From the NCBI GenBank assembly GCA_025716815.1, contig JAIXMN010000011.1:620001-684000 (forward strand): a stretch of 64,000 nucleotides of DNA, written 5' to 3'. Position 1 is the first letter of the stretch; every line of letters begins with the position of its first letter. Of this stretch, positions 10,710-22,578 are shown piece by piece. The stretch comes from Dichotomocladium elegans. Its lineage: Eukaryota; Mucoromycota; Mucoromycetes; Mucorales; Lichtheimiaceae. A program made the position numbers and the translations under genes. The notes under the pieces were generated by a model. It was not told the origin of the DNA, did no database searches, and saw only the letters and a list, made by a program, of their open reading frames with translations.

Positions 10710-13700
10710 ATGATGAAACCGACCAGCGGTCTGAAGAAAAAGGGCGCCGCGGGAACCGATGTGTTCCGTAGAAAAGACAAGGATGGGTCCAAGCAAAGTG
10801 TCAAGTCTGCGGGATCGCAATCGAGCACGCCTTCATCTACCAGCAAAATGGCTCCCAGCAAAGCATCGCGACCCACCCCTAAGCCAACCAACATGCCACT
10901 TTCCAATGCGCCAGTCGCTCTTGATCTGCATCGTTTTGCAGACAGCAATATGAATCCCGAAGATTGTGAGTTGTCTATACTGACGACACGACCATGTCCG
11001 ATTCTATACATACGCACAGTGACCGCTGAGTCTTGTCTCTCTTCTTTTTCCTTCTATTTAGTCGTGCGACGTTCGCTGGCAGATACAAACGAGGAAGGGA
11101 TAAGGGCATTCCACCGCTCGCTGATCGAAGCCAAGCATGTTGTGGGTGGTGATCTGCAGCGTAATGTGTATCGCAACTATACGGAATTTGTGACCATCTC
11201 AAAAGAAGTATCCAGCTTGGACGGAGATGTGATTCGTCTGAAAGGCTATCTGAACGAATTGAAAAGCATCTGGGAAAGTTTTATGGAGGACGCAAACCCT
11301 TCAGATGACACGGCACCTATTGGTAAGAGGTCCAAGTATGGCTGGGAATATGCTTGAGAAAGTGTCGCTGATGTAAAAAGGGGACGGGGCACTCGACAGA
11401 TGCCATAGGTCTGAAGGATACGATTCTTCCGCAACGCAAGCATAGTGATATTATCAATGCAGATCTGCAGGGTATCTATCGTGCTCAGATTTCTGCGCTG
11501 TGGGAGAACGTGGAAGGATCGCAGGTATAGAGTAGTATGGTTTACATGGTTGTTGCGTGTAGGATATTTAAACAAAACGACTTCATCATCTAGCGATTTG
11601 TACCATATGCTCCTGGGCGCCACATTGTACGAGAATACGTGAACTTTGTCGACATAAACCCAAAGACATTGCAGCCCCGTCACCCTGTTCATGTTTTTCT
11701 GTTGAACGATTCTTTATTAATTGCATCCCGTAAAAAGCGTTCTGCAACTTCCAAATATAAACTTGTCGCCGATTTTTGCTGGAGTCTCGAAGATGCTAGT
11801 ATCAGTGACGTCCAAGATACGCCAGGTAGGAGTTCCGACATTGCTTTGCATTCTATTAGGCTAATTTATACCTGTTTGTATATGCTCCAAAGCCCTGTCG
11901 AATGCTATCAAAATCTCGGTGTATCCAAATACCTTTATCTTCCGGTCAGAGCGTCATGAGGACAAGTACGCTCTCCTTCACGCTTATAGACGCACCATGG
12001 ATGAAAACAGCGACAATCAGGATGACCCATCCAACGCAGGTGCGTCTAATGAAATAGCTAAATAGTGAGCGCTTGTTAATCGTGTTTGTAAACAAGTAGG
12101 TTTTAGAAATGGAAGGGTTAGTCGAATTTCAATAATGCAGGCATGATTCTGTTTCTAATAAGGCTATTGTTGTTAGGATTTTGGAAATGGCTCGGCGGAT
12201 GATCAAAAGAACCAGGATGGCAAAGATAGTGACCTCAATCCTTCTGATCGGAAATGGCTTGAGGACTTGCCTGATGAACTCGAGGTGGCTATCTCCCTTC
12301 GTCAGTTTGAGACGGCAGTAGGATACATTGAACAAGGTTTTTATACACTTTTTGAGCTAGATGATGAAAATATGTGGTCTAAAAAGCATATTCATCAGCA
12401 AAAAAAGTACTGGACGCATATTCCAAGTCGACTCCGCTGCTCCGCGAGAGCAAGGAACGGGTACAGAAGTACTCAGAGTCACTGGCATCAATAATAAGCC
12501 ATGACCTGGGGAATACGCTCTTGACGAAGTTGCAGTTCCAGAGATTGGTCAATTGGTTGCTGCGTCTAGATAAGGGTGAAGAGGCAAGTATTCAGAAAGA
12601 AGGGAGGAGAAGAGGATTAATTATTTACCTATAAGCCAGGCCCGTGAGGTTTTTCTGTCGACGCGCTCACTTATTATCAAGAAGAGAATTCGACAGTTGA
12701 CATTTGAGGGTGACAGCACAACATATATCAATGAACTCGCTCTCGTTGTTTTCACGTTGATTCGCAACACATGTGAATGGTATCGCGACTCTTTCAAGCA
12801 GAATGAAATGGCTTCTCGTTTCATTGCATGGGTCCGTGAGCAGACCGAGACGTATGCTGAGATTTACAAACGGCAAGTCTTCAATCACAGCCAACTGAAC
12901 TGCCAAATTATCGCGGACTGCTTTAAATCAACGATAGATCAGTGTTCAATTGTAAGTGCGTGGCTGATTTTCGAACTTCTTAGTAACAAATGGGATAATA
13001 GCTTCGAAAAGTGGGGCTCGATCTAAAGTTTATGCTGGAGGATTTTTTCCTTGATAATGTGCGAGAGACGATCCTTGCATACGAAAGGCGATGTGCGGAA
13101 AAAGCAGAGAAATTTGCTCGAAACGACAATCTTCAAATTGTATCGAGCCAGAACTTGGGTAAATATGAAAAGGGGGAAAGGAATCTTTTATGTAAGGTGG
13201 TAAACTGATCGAAATATCGCAGGTACTGATGTTAGAGTGACTTCGAGCGTGATCAACTTTTATAATATGCTGATCACCTTCGTGAGTGATATCTGCCTCA
13301 TTGCGAAACTCCAAGTAAGTATTTCAATTTTCACGTGAGAACTTAGCATAACCTCCCCATTCTGATTTTACTGCGCTTTTGCCATACCAGCTCTACGAGA
13401 CGGTTGTCCGCAGCATCTCCCGAGTAACAGAGCATTATCTGCGTATGATGGTCGATCGAGCCCGGGGACAAGTAAGATAGCATGAAAGCATGCGATATAA
13501 ATCATTGATCGGTATGGTGAATTTTTACAGCGCTCAATCTCCTCAATGAATATTGGATTTGTACTCGATAACGTTGTTCCACGGGTGTCTTCCCAACTAA
13601 ACGTAAGTTATCAAAAATTGGAAGAGAAAATAATTGCTGATAAGACGAGAATGCAGCGACATTTCGATCGACCGATACCAGAGCTCGACTCACTGAGGGC

Positions 13701-13725
13701 AAGGCTAAGAGGGCTAGCAAACTAA
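10710..13725 (+). CDS. EXO84: Exocyst complex subunit Exo84
   Basis: A subunit of the octameric exocyst that tethers secretory vesicles to the plasma membrane at growth sites. About ten exons are read. The N-terminus is basic and Ser/Thr-rich (M-M-K-P-T-S-G-L-K-K-K-G). A conserved Vps51/Exo84 helix follows (about 11062-11322): L-A-D-T-N-E-E-G-I-R-A-F, then the hallmark F-V-T-I-S-K-E-V-S-S-L-D-G-D. A PH-like domain lies at about 11640-11970 (N-F-V-D-I-N-P, V-F-L-L-N-D-S-L-L-I-A), then the C-terminal helical bundle with W-L-E-D-L-P-D-E-L-E-V-A-I-S-L-R-Q-F (about 12250-12330), and F-M-L-E-D-F-F-L-D-N-V-R-E-T-I (about 13020-13080). The last exon ends with a TAA at 13723-13725. Internal exon borders after the PH region are approximate. 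Confidence 0.9.
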
Positions 13726-13851
13726 TGGCTCGCAGTCGAGCCTCGGGACGCATTCGGAGCAGCACACTGTAATCCCATGTGTCATTCTTTTTTCTCCTTT
13801 TTTTCTGGTTTTTTGCACCTGAAGGATACTCTCGGTGCGTTTACATCACCC

Positions 13852-13860
13852 TATATATAA
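13852..13860 (+). promoter_or_regulatory. TATA box of alpha/beta hydrolase gene
   Basis: TATATATAA lies 57 bp upstream of the ATG at 13917, in the short 190-bp gap after the EXO84 stop. The compact spacing suggests this core promoter serves the hydrolase. Confidence 0.6.
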
Positions 13861-13916
13861 AGTGATCAAGGACCCTTTACCCCGCTTCTTCTTTATCTCC
13901 TATTATACTTAATTCA

Positions 13917-15645
13917 ATGATCGTACTCACATGGGGGCTCCTAGAGGCTGCATTTTACATCTATTGTCTTTACAAGAAGCAACAATTCCAAAAATACATC
14001 CGTCCAGCTAATGTTCCCACTGCAGAGGAGCGCAGGAGTCTTTTCTGGAATTGCTACCACATTGTCTGCGAGGATGTAGAGCCATGGCTGACTGGATGGT
14101 TCTACGTTATTAAGAGCCCCACGCATGAAGCGCCTGCTTTCCATGAAATTTACCGGGAAAATGTCGCAACTTGGTAATATGTCAATACCCCGTCATGGAA
14201 CATATATGTAGACGTGTATATGTATATAGTACTCATCCATTTCCCAATGGTTGGGTGTGATCGATTGGTGCGCCGAGGCTTACGATTTTTGGTTTTCTAG
14301 GCTTTCATGGGCGTTTTGGGTTGAATCGCTCGACGTGGTCCGAAAAAACCAGGCGTGGGCTGCCGAGCTCGAATGGATGCTCAGTACTATTGAGCAGCGA
14401 TGCAGCATCAAGTTTAGCGAGGGCTATAATGATGAGATCCGATGCATCCGACCAAATCTTGACCCTGTCCAATCTCTGCATCGACCTCTGATCATGTATG
14501 TGGGTAGCTATCTGTTGACTGTCCTGTTCAACTGCGTATTCTTCGAGCGGTTTTGGAAGTTCGAACGACGTGGCACAGATGCCCCCGGCGTAATGTTTGG
14601 GCACCTCCTAAGACCGTTTTACAAGCCATCGCCCATGGGAAAGAGCGAGCACATGTTCCATCATCTTGTGTACTGGTACAGGCCTCCAGGCGGTAAACAT
14701 GTCACTAACACATCGCAAGCAGCAGCATCTTCTCCTACCCCGATCGTGTTTTTCCACGGCATTGGCGGTGGCGATACGTTTTACGGCGAGTTTATTTATC
14801 GGCTACTCAAGTCATCGGGCCATCGCCCGATCTTCTGCATTGAGCTGCCATACGCCTCGATGCGTCTTGTAGAGCATGCAAGTCCATCAATAATTGTCAT
14901 CCAGTCAAGAACAGATATTCTAATCCTCTTTTAACAACAAAAAAAGATTCCTTCGCCCGAGGAAACTGTTGCTGAGGTTGAGCGGATGCTCGATCTGCAC
15001 GGGTATCAGGAAGCAATCTTTGTAGGTCACTCGCTTGGCACGGCTGCGGCCAGCTGGGTCAGTAACTTGGCACCCCAGCGCGTCGGTGGCATGGTCCTAG
15101 TGGACCCCATCTGTTTTATGCTCAACTATCATCATGTGGCTTACAACATGCTGTGCCGTGTACCCAAGACCGTTCTTGAGGTAAACATTATGTGTGATCT
15201 GTGATTGTCCAAGTTTGGATGTGCTTATCGAATGAATTGCGTGTGTGGGGTGGGGCTGTGTAAACTATAGCATCTTATCCTCTATTTTGTGTCCCGCGAA
15301 CTATATGTCAACTATTACATCAGTCGCCACTTCCAGTGGTACAGATCTATCCTGTTTGTTCAGGATGCTCCAACGCCTGATTCTCCTGCTGGTGCTGTTA
15401 GCGCTGAAGAACACCTCGAACAGCATTCCGAAAACACACTCAAGAAACCTCTTCAGAACGCAACCGTGTACCTGTCTGAGCATGATCCGCTTGTCGACAG
15501 CTATGCGATTGACAAGTATCTGACATTTTCCGGCGTCCCTGTGCGAATGATGGAAAAGGCTGGTCATGCCGAGTTTTTAATCCGTGGACCGTGGAAAAAA
15601 GAAATTCTTTCTCAAATCGAAAAGGCAGCCCGTATCGTGGATTAA
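13917..15645 (+). CDS. Membrane-anchored alpha/beta hydrolase
   Basis: A serine hydrolase of unknown substrate, probably acting on a lipid ester at a membrane. The N-terminus has a hydrophobic segment (W-G-L-L-E-A-A-F-Y-I-Y-C-L-Y), and a second lies mid-protein before the catalytic fold (V-G-S-Y-L-L-T-V-L-F-N). The hydrolase domain has F-F-H-G-I-G-G-G (oxyanion loop), the nucleophile elbow G-H-S-L-G (about 15025-15040), an acidic residue in E-H-D-P-L-V-D, and a catalytic histidine in A-G-H-A-E-F. Exons are 13917 to about 14170, about 14230-14877, 14947-15180 and 15271-15645. The intron at 14878-14946 keeps frame only with a GC donor (GCAAGT). The first junction is unresolved: the good GTAATA donor is out of phase with the next exon. 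Confidence 0.78.
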
Positions 15646-15831
15646 GCATTCGTACTGCCTTTTGTCAGTCAAAAGGCATCGCTAGGTGGGAATGTGTATG
15701 TAGAAGCTTTTATAAGTTCCAATGTCGCTTTCTCTCTCTCTTGGGCCCTGAATAAACTACGATTGGGTTTCAATTTTCCGGTCTTCTCTCGTCCATTCCT
15801 TCCCCAAACACATTCTCTCTTCATTCTCAGA

Positions 15832-16735
15832 ATGGGCGGTGGCGACAATGACGACAGCGGCAGCCTTGTGCTGACGTCCTTGTCTTTAACCCATGTCCAG
15901 TTCAATCCCGACGATTTCATCAGTTATGCATTCGCCTACATTACTCTCCTTCCACTAGCCATTCTCGTCTTTTATGCGTCCGTCATTGCCAGTCGTCGCG
16001 AAGTCGCCGGCATCGTGATGCTTCTCGGCCAGCTCACAAACGAAGTGCTGAATGCCATTTTAAAAGAATCGTTTCAGATTGCCCGCCCTCATTGTAAGTA
16101 TCTATTACTCTGCTCCTCGGCGGTCTTAGCCGGCAAAAAGAAAGCAGCGAGGTCAAAATAGATTGTGCATTGATCAATTTTTTTCTTCTACGCATAGCCC
16201 ATCTTGGCACTGGCTACGGGATGCCGTCCAGTCATGCCCAATTCATGGGCTTCTTCGCCGTTTATGGCACATTGTACCTCTGGACCCATATCAAGCTGGA
16301 CCATATTGCCTACAAGAATTTTATCAGTCTTGCTTTGGCGGGATTGGCTGCGCTAGTTGCATATAGCCGGTAACACAAACAAGCACCCGTGCGTGCGTGC
16401 CTGCGTGCCTGCGTGCGTGTGTGGCGTGGCGCGTGTGTTTATCCGGGCAAGGAAGAGGGAAATGTATTAATGGATAGTCATGCATGTATAGAATCTACCT
16501 GGGTTACCATACCCCGACCCAAGTGGCTGTCGGAATGGCGATTGGATGTACCTATGGCGCATGCTGGCATGGACTTATGGAGCGCGTGATTCGGCCTTCC
16601 CACGTGATTGACAGAATTATGCAACATCCGATTGCTCGGGTCCTGTACCTAAGGGACATGCGCCATATCGACAATGTGGCAAAATGGGACTATGAGCAAT
16701 GGCGCAAGTCATATTATACTCGTAAAACCGAATAA
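15832..16735 (+). CDS. CAX4: Dolichyldiphosphatase (Cax4/Dolpp1)
   Basis: Removes a phosphate from dolichyl pyrophosphate on the ER lumenal side so that the lipid carrier of N-glycosylation is recycled. Three exons join exactly in phase: 15832-16093, 16198-16369 and 16492-16735, giving 225 residues, close to the family length. The PAP2 phosphatase triad is complete: K-E-S-F-Q-I-A-R-P (motif 1), G-M-P-S-S-H (motif 2), and S-R across the last intron followed by I-Y-L-G-Y-H-T (motif 3). Four or more membrane helices are visible. The second intron contains an imperfect (TGCG)n microsatellite. The gene sits 186 bp after the hydrolase on the same strand. Confidence 0.94.
16387..16435 (+). repeat. 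Imperfect (GTGC)n microsatellite in CAX4 intron 2
   Basis: GTGC and CTGC tetranucleotide units repeat just inside the donor of the second CAX4 intron. They may form alternating purine-pyrimidine DNA. Confidence 0.7.
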
Positions 16736-17323
16736 ATTATTCAGCTCTGGCTTCAATAGCTGGTGTCGCAGCCTGAAAAGGATATGTATGGTTGTTTTCT
16801 TTTCACAGGATGTGCACTATTTTCCAAAATTGAGGTCATGTCCTAGCAGCGTTTTGACTAGAAATCTTTACGCGTGATGACACAGCACTGAGAAAGATGA
16901 TGATTCTTTATATCAACTTGCTTTTTACTCGAATCAAACGCCTTTTGTCCTTTGTAAACTGATCCGTCATACCCGTATATACTTTATATACCATAGAAGA
17001 AACGTCAAAATACACAGGATCACTCTGTGGGTCGCCGGATTCGGCTGTCTTCGGTCAGGGCCTTCCCCTCCTTCTTTACTGAGAAGCCGTCGCTTCTGGT
17101 ATTGCACGTGATTATCCCTGCCGCTACTCCTGGTGCCCCATCCAATTACCCCGCCGTGGTTCTCACCACGTCCTAACAACAATATGTCTGGTATGTGCCA
17201 GGTGGTAAGTCAAAATATAAAGGGTCGGGTTAGTGTTTTTTGTCGACTACCAAAAGCTTATATTTTATATGCGTTGTATACCGAACTTATTTTGAAATAA
17301 AGTACGGGATAGATTTGCAAAGC

Positions 17324-17506
17324 TCATATCTCGACGCATTCACCTAATACTTTGCAATGGCGATACCAAGACGCATAAGGATCAATCAGTACTACATCTT
17401 CGCTGGCAAGGAACATATCGACATTAGATTTGCATAGTTTAACAACATGATCGGAAACTGCAACGGCGAATGCGACAAGCAACCCAAATAATGGTGATCT
17501 CAGCAT
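17324..17506 (-). CDS. Doubtful 60-aa secreted peptide
   Basis: A 60-codon frame with a signal-peptide-like start: M-L-R-S-P-L-F, then a G-L-L-V-A-F-A-V-A-V-S core. The predicted mature part is about 42 residues with three cysteines and an acidic centre. No homologue is recognised and there is no clear TATA box. With an odd cysteine number and no conserved motif it may be chance or a relic. Confidence 0.22.
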   Translation of the reverse strand: MLRSPLFGLLVAFAVAVSDHVVKLCKSNVDMFLASEDVVLIDPYASWYRHCKVLGECVEI

Positions 17507-19209
17507 GAGAAACCCAAAGTGCGAATAAACAAAAAAAAAGGCATGCTCACACTAATTTCGACTCACACACCATCCCGCACCCTAGCGCCCTCGCTTGCTA
17601 GCTCATTTCACACACACACCTTCCACATATACGTAAGTAAAATAAGGAAAAGGTTAAGTTTGTCAGTGCCAGAAGCAGGATCAAAGTCTAGGACCAGTGC
17701 GACGAACGCTCTCTCCTTGGGCTCATCTTCTGCTGACAATAGAAATCGAACTTTACTCGCTTTTCGGAGCCATTTACCCTTTTGTTGTGTATTTTACAAC
17801 TCCAGAGAACTCTGCTTGCTTGTACAGCTGGAGCCCTTGGGACGTACATATGATACACGTGCTGTTCCATTACGCCTACATAACATTGAAGAATATCTAT
17901 ATTAAATGTCCTCTTTGACTAATGATGGAAAGCAAATGTAGAAGAAGTGGAGTTAGAGTAGCTATTATAAAATGAAATGAGCAATGAGGTAGGCTCATCG
18001 CAAGCTTACAAGTCAGTCAAATCGAAAATGTCGATCTTCAGTTTTGATATACCGAACGCAGCTCTCAGGAAAGAAACTTCTGCATGAATGGAAACTTCTT
18101 TTGCGATGAGGGTTTTTGATATATAGATAGAATAATAGAGACCAGTAGCAGAAGTGAGCCTTCTCATGTAGAGTGCCCGTGGCTTTGAAAAAGTCATGCT
18201 GGACGAATACGACGAAAAACGCAATATGGAGCTGCATTCATGCATTTATAAAGAGCTTGTTGGGCCCTTTCTTTTAGGGAAGCCAACCGCATTTCATGCG
18301 CCTACATAAGAAAGACGAAACGAAATGAATTAGGTAAGCGACTGCCTATGCTGCTTGCCACGGACTGAGAACCTTACCAGCAGCAACGTGCGATATTCCT
18401 TAGGAGCTCCTCAGCGAAGTCGGGTACCTTCGAAGGAAAAAGAGATGAGAATTGTAACTGCCACATTCTACGGGATTTGTACGCCTCTGGGCTTTGTCTG
18501 TCCGCAGTATGCAGTTACCATGGCCAACATAACGCAATTCCGAACTTGACAAAGACAACAACAAAGAATTGAAAGGCAACTAGAGCTGCTAAATGCACAA
18601 GATGGCATCATTTTATTGCAAACTTTCCAACAGTTGGAGCGAAGGTGATGCAGACAGCGAGGGCTTACATTTGGACTCGAAATTTTATCTGTCAGCCGTA
18701 CCCATGAGATATCGTGCGAAGAACCGCGAAATTTGTGCATAAATACTATGACATGGATAAAAACGAAATGGGAATGGTCGAATTCGTAGACGAATCGTTG
18801 CAATACAGAAACTTGAATACAGGTAGATAAATAGAGCCAAAAATATTGACCACCCGTCTTGGTGTGAAACATATCCCTTTTTTCTGTCATCTCGAGCATA
18901 TATGTATAGGCTAAAAAGATGAATGATTCCTTGGCAATGGAAGGTACTTGATGCAAGATATAAGATCAACTTCCCAATTATCTGTGCCACATACCAGGAA
19001 AATGTATCATGGTGTAGGAAGAGATAGGGAAGAGCCATCCATCAGCTGCAAATGACGGATGATGACAACCAGGATGGCAAAAAACAGTGCTACTACTCTT
19101 ATTTTTCATTTTGGCTCGAATGACACTCCCCCTTTGGACCCCCTTTGAGGTCTCCTTAATACCCCTCTTATTCGCATATAGAATATATGCCGCGCCGTTG
19201 AGATCTCTC

Positions 19210-19213
<4 letters not shown>

Positions 19214-19241
<28 letters not shown>
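19214..19241 (+). repeat. (TC)n microsatellite
   Basis: A pure CT dinucleotide run of about 28 bp lies roughly 180 bp upstream of the CorA start codon. It is part of a pyrimidine-rich leader or promoter. Confidence 0.85.
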
Positions 19242-19244
<3 letters not shown>

Positions 19245-19418
19245 ATTACCATTGTCCCAAGGGCTAAGATATGAATTTTTCTTTTCCTCTTTTCTCGCTG
19301 TTTTGGTACCAACCAAGCCCAACCCTCCCCTCCCTTTTTTTCTGTCTTTTCTTTCACACACCCTTTATTCTCTAAGCATATTCACCCCACCACGTTCTCT
19401 TAGAACAAAGCAACCTTG

Positions 19419-21338
19419 ATGTACCTCGCTCATTTTGATCACATAGAGGACCATCAGCATCAGCAGCGTCAGCAGCAACTGTCGATGGATCATCATTCCC
19501 ACATACATTCTTCACTTCATACACGCTCAGTAGTGACAGTGGATGCAAATACAGGCAGTGGCGACAGCGAAAATGCTGTTCCACGACGACCGAGCACCAT
19601 TGACTTGGACGTCTTGTCGAACTATGTTGCATTTAACGCTGACGAGTCACCACGGCCCTTCCGTTATCATAAGCGTCGACAACCATCAATCGATATGTCT
19701 ACCTGCCGTCGCAAATTGAGTCTTTATGGGGACAATCAGACACAGGCAATCCATCATCCTATTTGATTTTTTTATTTCTTTTTATTTCTTTCATTTTACA
19801 CCCGCTGATAAGTAGCTATGCCGTCTAAATTTAGATCATTCCCTTTGAACAATCGACTGAGCAATTTACCTGCTACTATCACCCAGACACCGGATGCATA
19901 AGGGCAAGGTCACTTGTTGATCTACAACAAGACGGTCTCGACGTTCACGACCTTTTGACAAAAGACAATTACTGGATTGACATCTCTGCGCCATCCATAT
20001 CGGAGATGAAAATGATCAGCAAAGTATATCAAGGCACCCTCATCTCTCCCCTCTATTCACTTTAGAGTACTAAAATGATAGCCGTCTTTCGCTTATCTAT
20101 CTCGCCCGCAGATCTTTAGGATTCACCCGTTGACGATTGAAGATATCCTCTCCCAGGAGACAAGAGAAAAATGCGATGTCTTTCGGGGGTATTTATTCGT
20201 TTGTTATCGTGCATTTGTGCATGACGGCCAGCTGCTGAAACCTGTCAGCTTTTACAATATCATCCACAAAAAGAGTATCCTCTCAGTATGTGAATGAAGT
20301 ATCAGAGTATTCTTAACGGCTTCAAAATAATGATATCAACTAATCACACACACTCCCCCCCTCAAATATAGTTCCATTTCTCGCCTATTCCGCAGCTTGA
20401 ACGGGTCTACCAGCGTGTCGAACAACTCCAAAATTATATGCTGGTTACCTCTGATTGGATCAACTATGCAATTCTTGATGAAATCACAGATCAGTTTGCT
20501 CCACTTATCCATCAAATCGAAGCAGATGTCGAGAGTATAGATGATCCAGCCATGTTGCTTCAGGTCAACCATGACGAGACGGAAATGGTGCTACGAATAG
20601 GCACTTGTAGGAAACGCGTAATGCAGATGCATCGGCTCCTGGGCACGAAGGCAGATGTCATCAGAGCCCTTATTAAACGTCTCGAAGAAATCGAAAACAA
20701 AGAATTGCCTGTTGTCGTTCTTGGTCACCGTCGCGGTGGCTCGACATCGTCATCGCTGGGATATGTCAAGGATACAAAGACAACAGCAACGCGACGGGCG
20801 GGGTGTGACGAGAAGAATAATAGTGACAGAATATTTCCGGACGTCAGCCTTTATCTAGGCGATGTGCAAGGTATGTGGTTTTTTATTTTATTTTTACTTT
20901 TTCTGCCTTTCCGTTTCTCAGTAATAAAAGAGATAACAAGCATTCTCGAGATTATGCATTCATATGTCATATTGATACGTTATTCCTCATAATATATATG
21001 CATATCTATGTCTCTGTATAATAGATCACCTTATTACCATGCTTCAAAATCTCAGTCATTACGAAACAGTCCTTGCCCGTGCCCACTCCAACTATCTCGC
21101 CCAGATATCTATTAAGCTGTCACAGACGAGCAACTCGACTAACGACGTAATTGGACGACTCACCGTATTCGCCACCATTCTTATGCCGATGAACCTAGTG
21201 ACGGGTTTATGGGGCATGAACGTCAAGGTCCCAGGGAAGGACTATGACGATCTGCTCTATTTTTTTTGGATTGTATCCAGCCTGGCTGTTTTCGCAATCG
21301 GCGCTTTCACCTTGGCGCGAAGGTTCCAGTTCTTCTGA
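19419..21338 (+). CDS. CorA-type magnesium transporter (Alr1/Mnr2 group)
   Basis: A two-helix metal-ion transporter that forms pentameric Mg2+ channels. In fungi this group sits in the plasma or vacuolar membrane. Exons 19419-19745, 19835-20023, 20112-20285, 20372-20870 and 21025-21338 add up to exactly 501 codons (500 residues). The soluble N-domain includes W-I-D-I-S-A-P and I-H-P-L-T-I-E-D-I-L. A long coiled-coil stalk follows, then the first helix (V-F-A-T-I-L-M-P-M-N-L-V-T-G-L-W), the diagnostic G-M-N motif and the second helix. The N-terminal exon is rich in His and Gln (H-Q-H-Q-Q-R-Q-Q-Q), with H-H-S-H-I-H nearby, possibly metal-related. Intron 1 (19746-19834) keeps phase only if its donor is GC (CAG|GCAATC). 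Confidence 0.9.
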
Positions 21339-22578
21339 CGATGGCGAGACCGAAAAAGGATACGAATTAATAGCATATGAGCGGACAGTGACGCTGCATG
21401 AGGGGGAAAAAAAGAGAATGCCCCATGCTACAATATTGCATATCATGATATTACACAAAGTCTTTCTTGTAAAAGTTTTGCTGTCGATGGCCGCCTATAA
21501 AAACAAGGATCTACATACTGTTGCAATTCATACCCCCTTTCTGCCCCTCTAACCTTCGTCTCCCTCCATGTACTGACTTTCTCCTTCGTTATGCCGCTAA
21601 AGTATACCTCGTAGAGCAGCTTGTAACGTACGCTGCTTATTAATCAACTTTTCCAACCCCTGCCCGCAAAAAAATGGTATGGCGTGGGCTTTGATCGGTA
21701 CATTGTATTTTTATCTCACGTGAATCATTTACCACGAGGGTTTCTAGTAGTGTATATTGTTGCCTAAGCATACCTAACTGGGAGACCTACTGTATTAAAT
21801 GTAGAGATTAGGGCTCTGTGGATGGAACTAGGCTGCTGGTAAAGCATGCGTATCGAAGCTGGATAACATTAGTTGCATAGATGGTTATGCCATAAGTGAG
21901 CTCCATAGTAGTATCATTGCTATTATTGTTATTATGAATATGTATGGCCTGGGAAATATATTCTTATCGAACTTGACTTACACAGGCTATGATTTTTATT
22001 CAGAAATACGCAAACGCGCTTCACGTAATACCGAGAAATATGCGGTACTCTGGAAATATGTGCTCTAAGTTTTTTTCTTTCTTTTTCGATTGACTCGGTT
22101 TCAACCTCGGCAGATATTCTTTTGCGCATCTTATCCCAAGAATAGGTGTCAAGAACACAAATACAAGTCGTGAAAGATGCGGATAGCGCCTTATCGAACG
22201 ATGAGCTTGTTCCTCGTGAGCTTTCGGCCCATTCATAAAGACTCAAAACTCGTGTAAGAAGGGACGACGACAGTCGATGTAATAATCGTTTAAGATATAG
22301 GACACTGCAGACAAACCGTGCTTCCTCTCCCATTCCCATGACTCATAAAAAAAAACAACGTGATGTGCCATAGTCCAGTGAGAGGCAGCATGCATAACTT
22401 GTTGTACCTTCTTGCTGGTGGAGTGGGCTGCAAAAGCCACGTGACGAAAGCACCATGATATGTCTCTCTCCTTTAAAGGCGTATACTACTCACCCCCTTT
22501 TTTTCATTGGCATCTTGGTAGATAAAGGGCTCTCGGGGCGAGCAGTCTAGACACCCTATCATTTGCGTCGTATCGAGC
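21339..22578. other. Intergenic region
   Basis: About 1.2 kb between the CorA stop and the next + strand gene. A minus-strand open frame at 21932-22339 has no recognisable domain. It is AT-rich in the middle. A CCTTTAAAGG palindrome and GTATAC near 22471-22486 may belong to the downstream promoter. Confidence 0.35.

Larger units (their letters stand above)
16736..19418. other. Gene-poor 2.7-kb region
   Basis: Apart from one doubtful small secreted reading frame (17324-17506, minus) I see no gene. Longer open frames such as 18468-18956 (minus) and 18685-19038 (minus) show no domain and no plausible codon pattern. A (TC)n run at 19214-19241 lies in the leader of the CorA gene. Confidence 0.35.
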
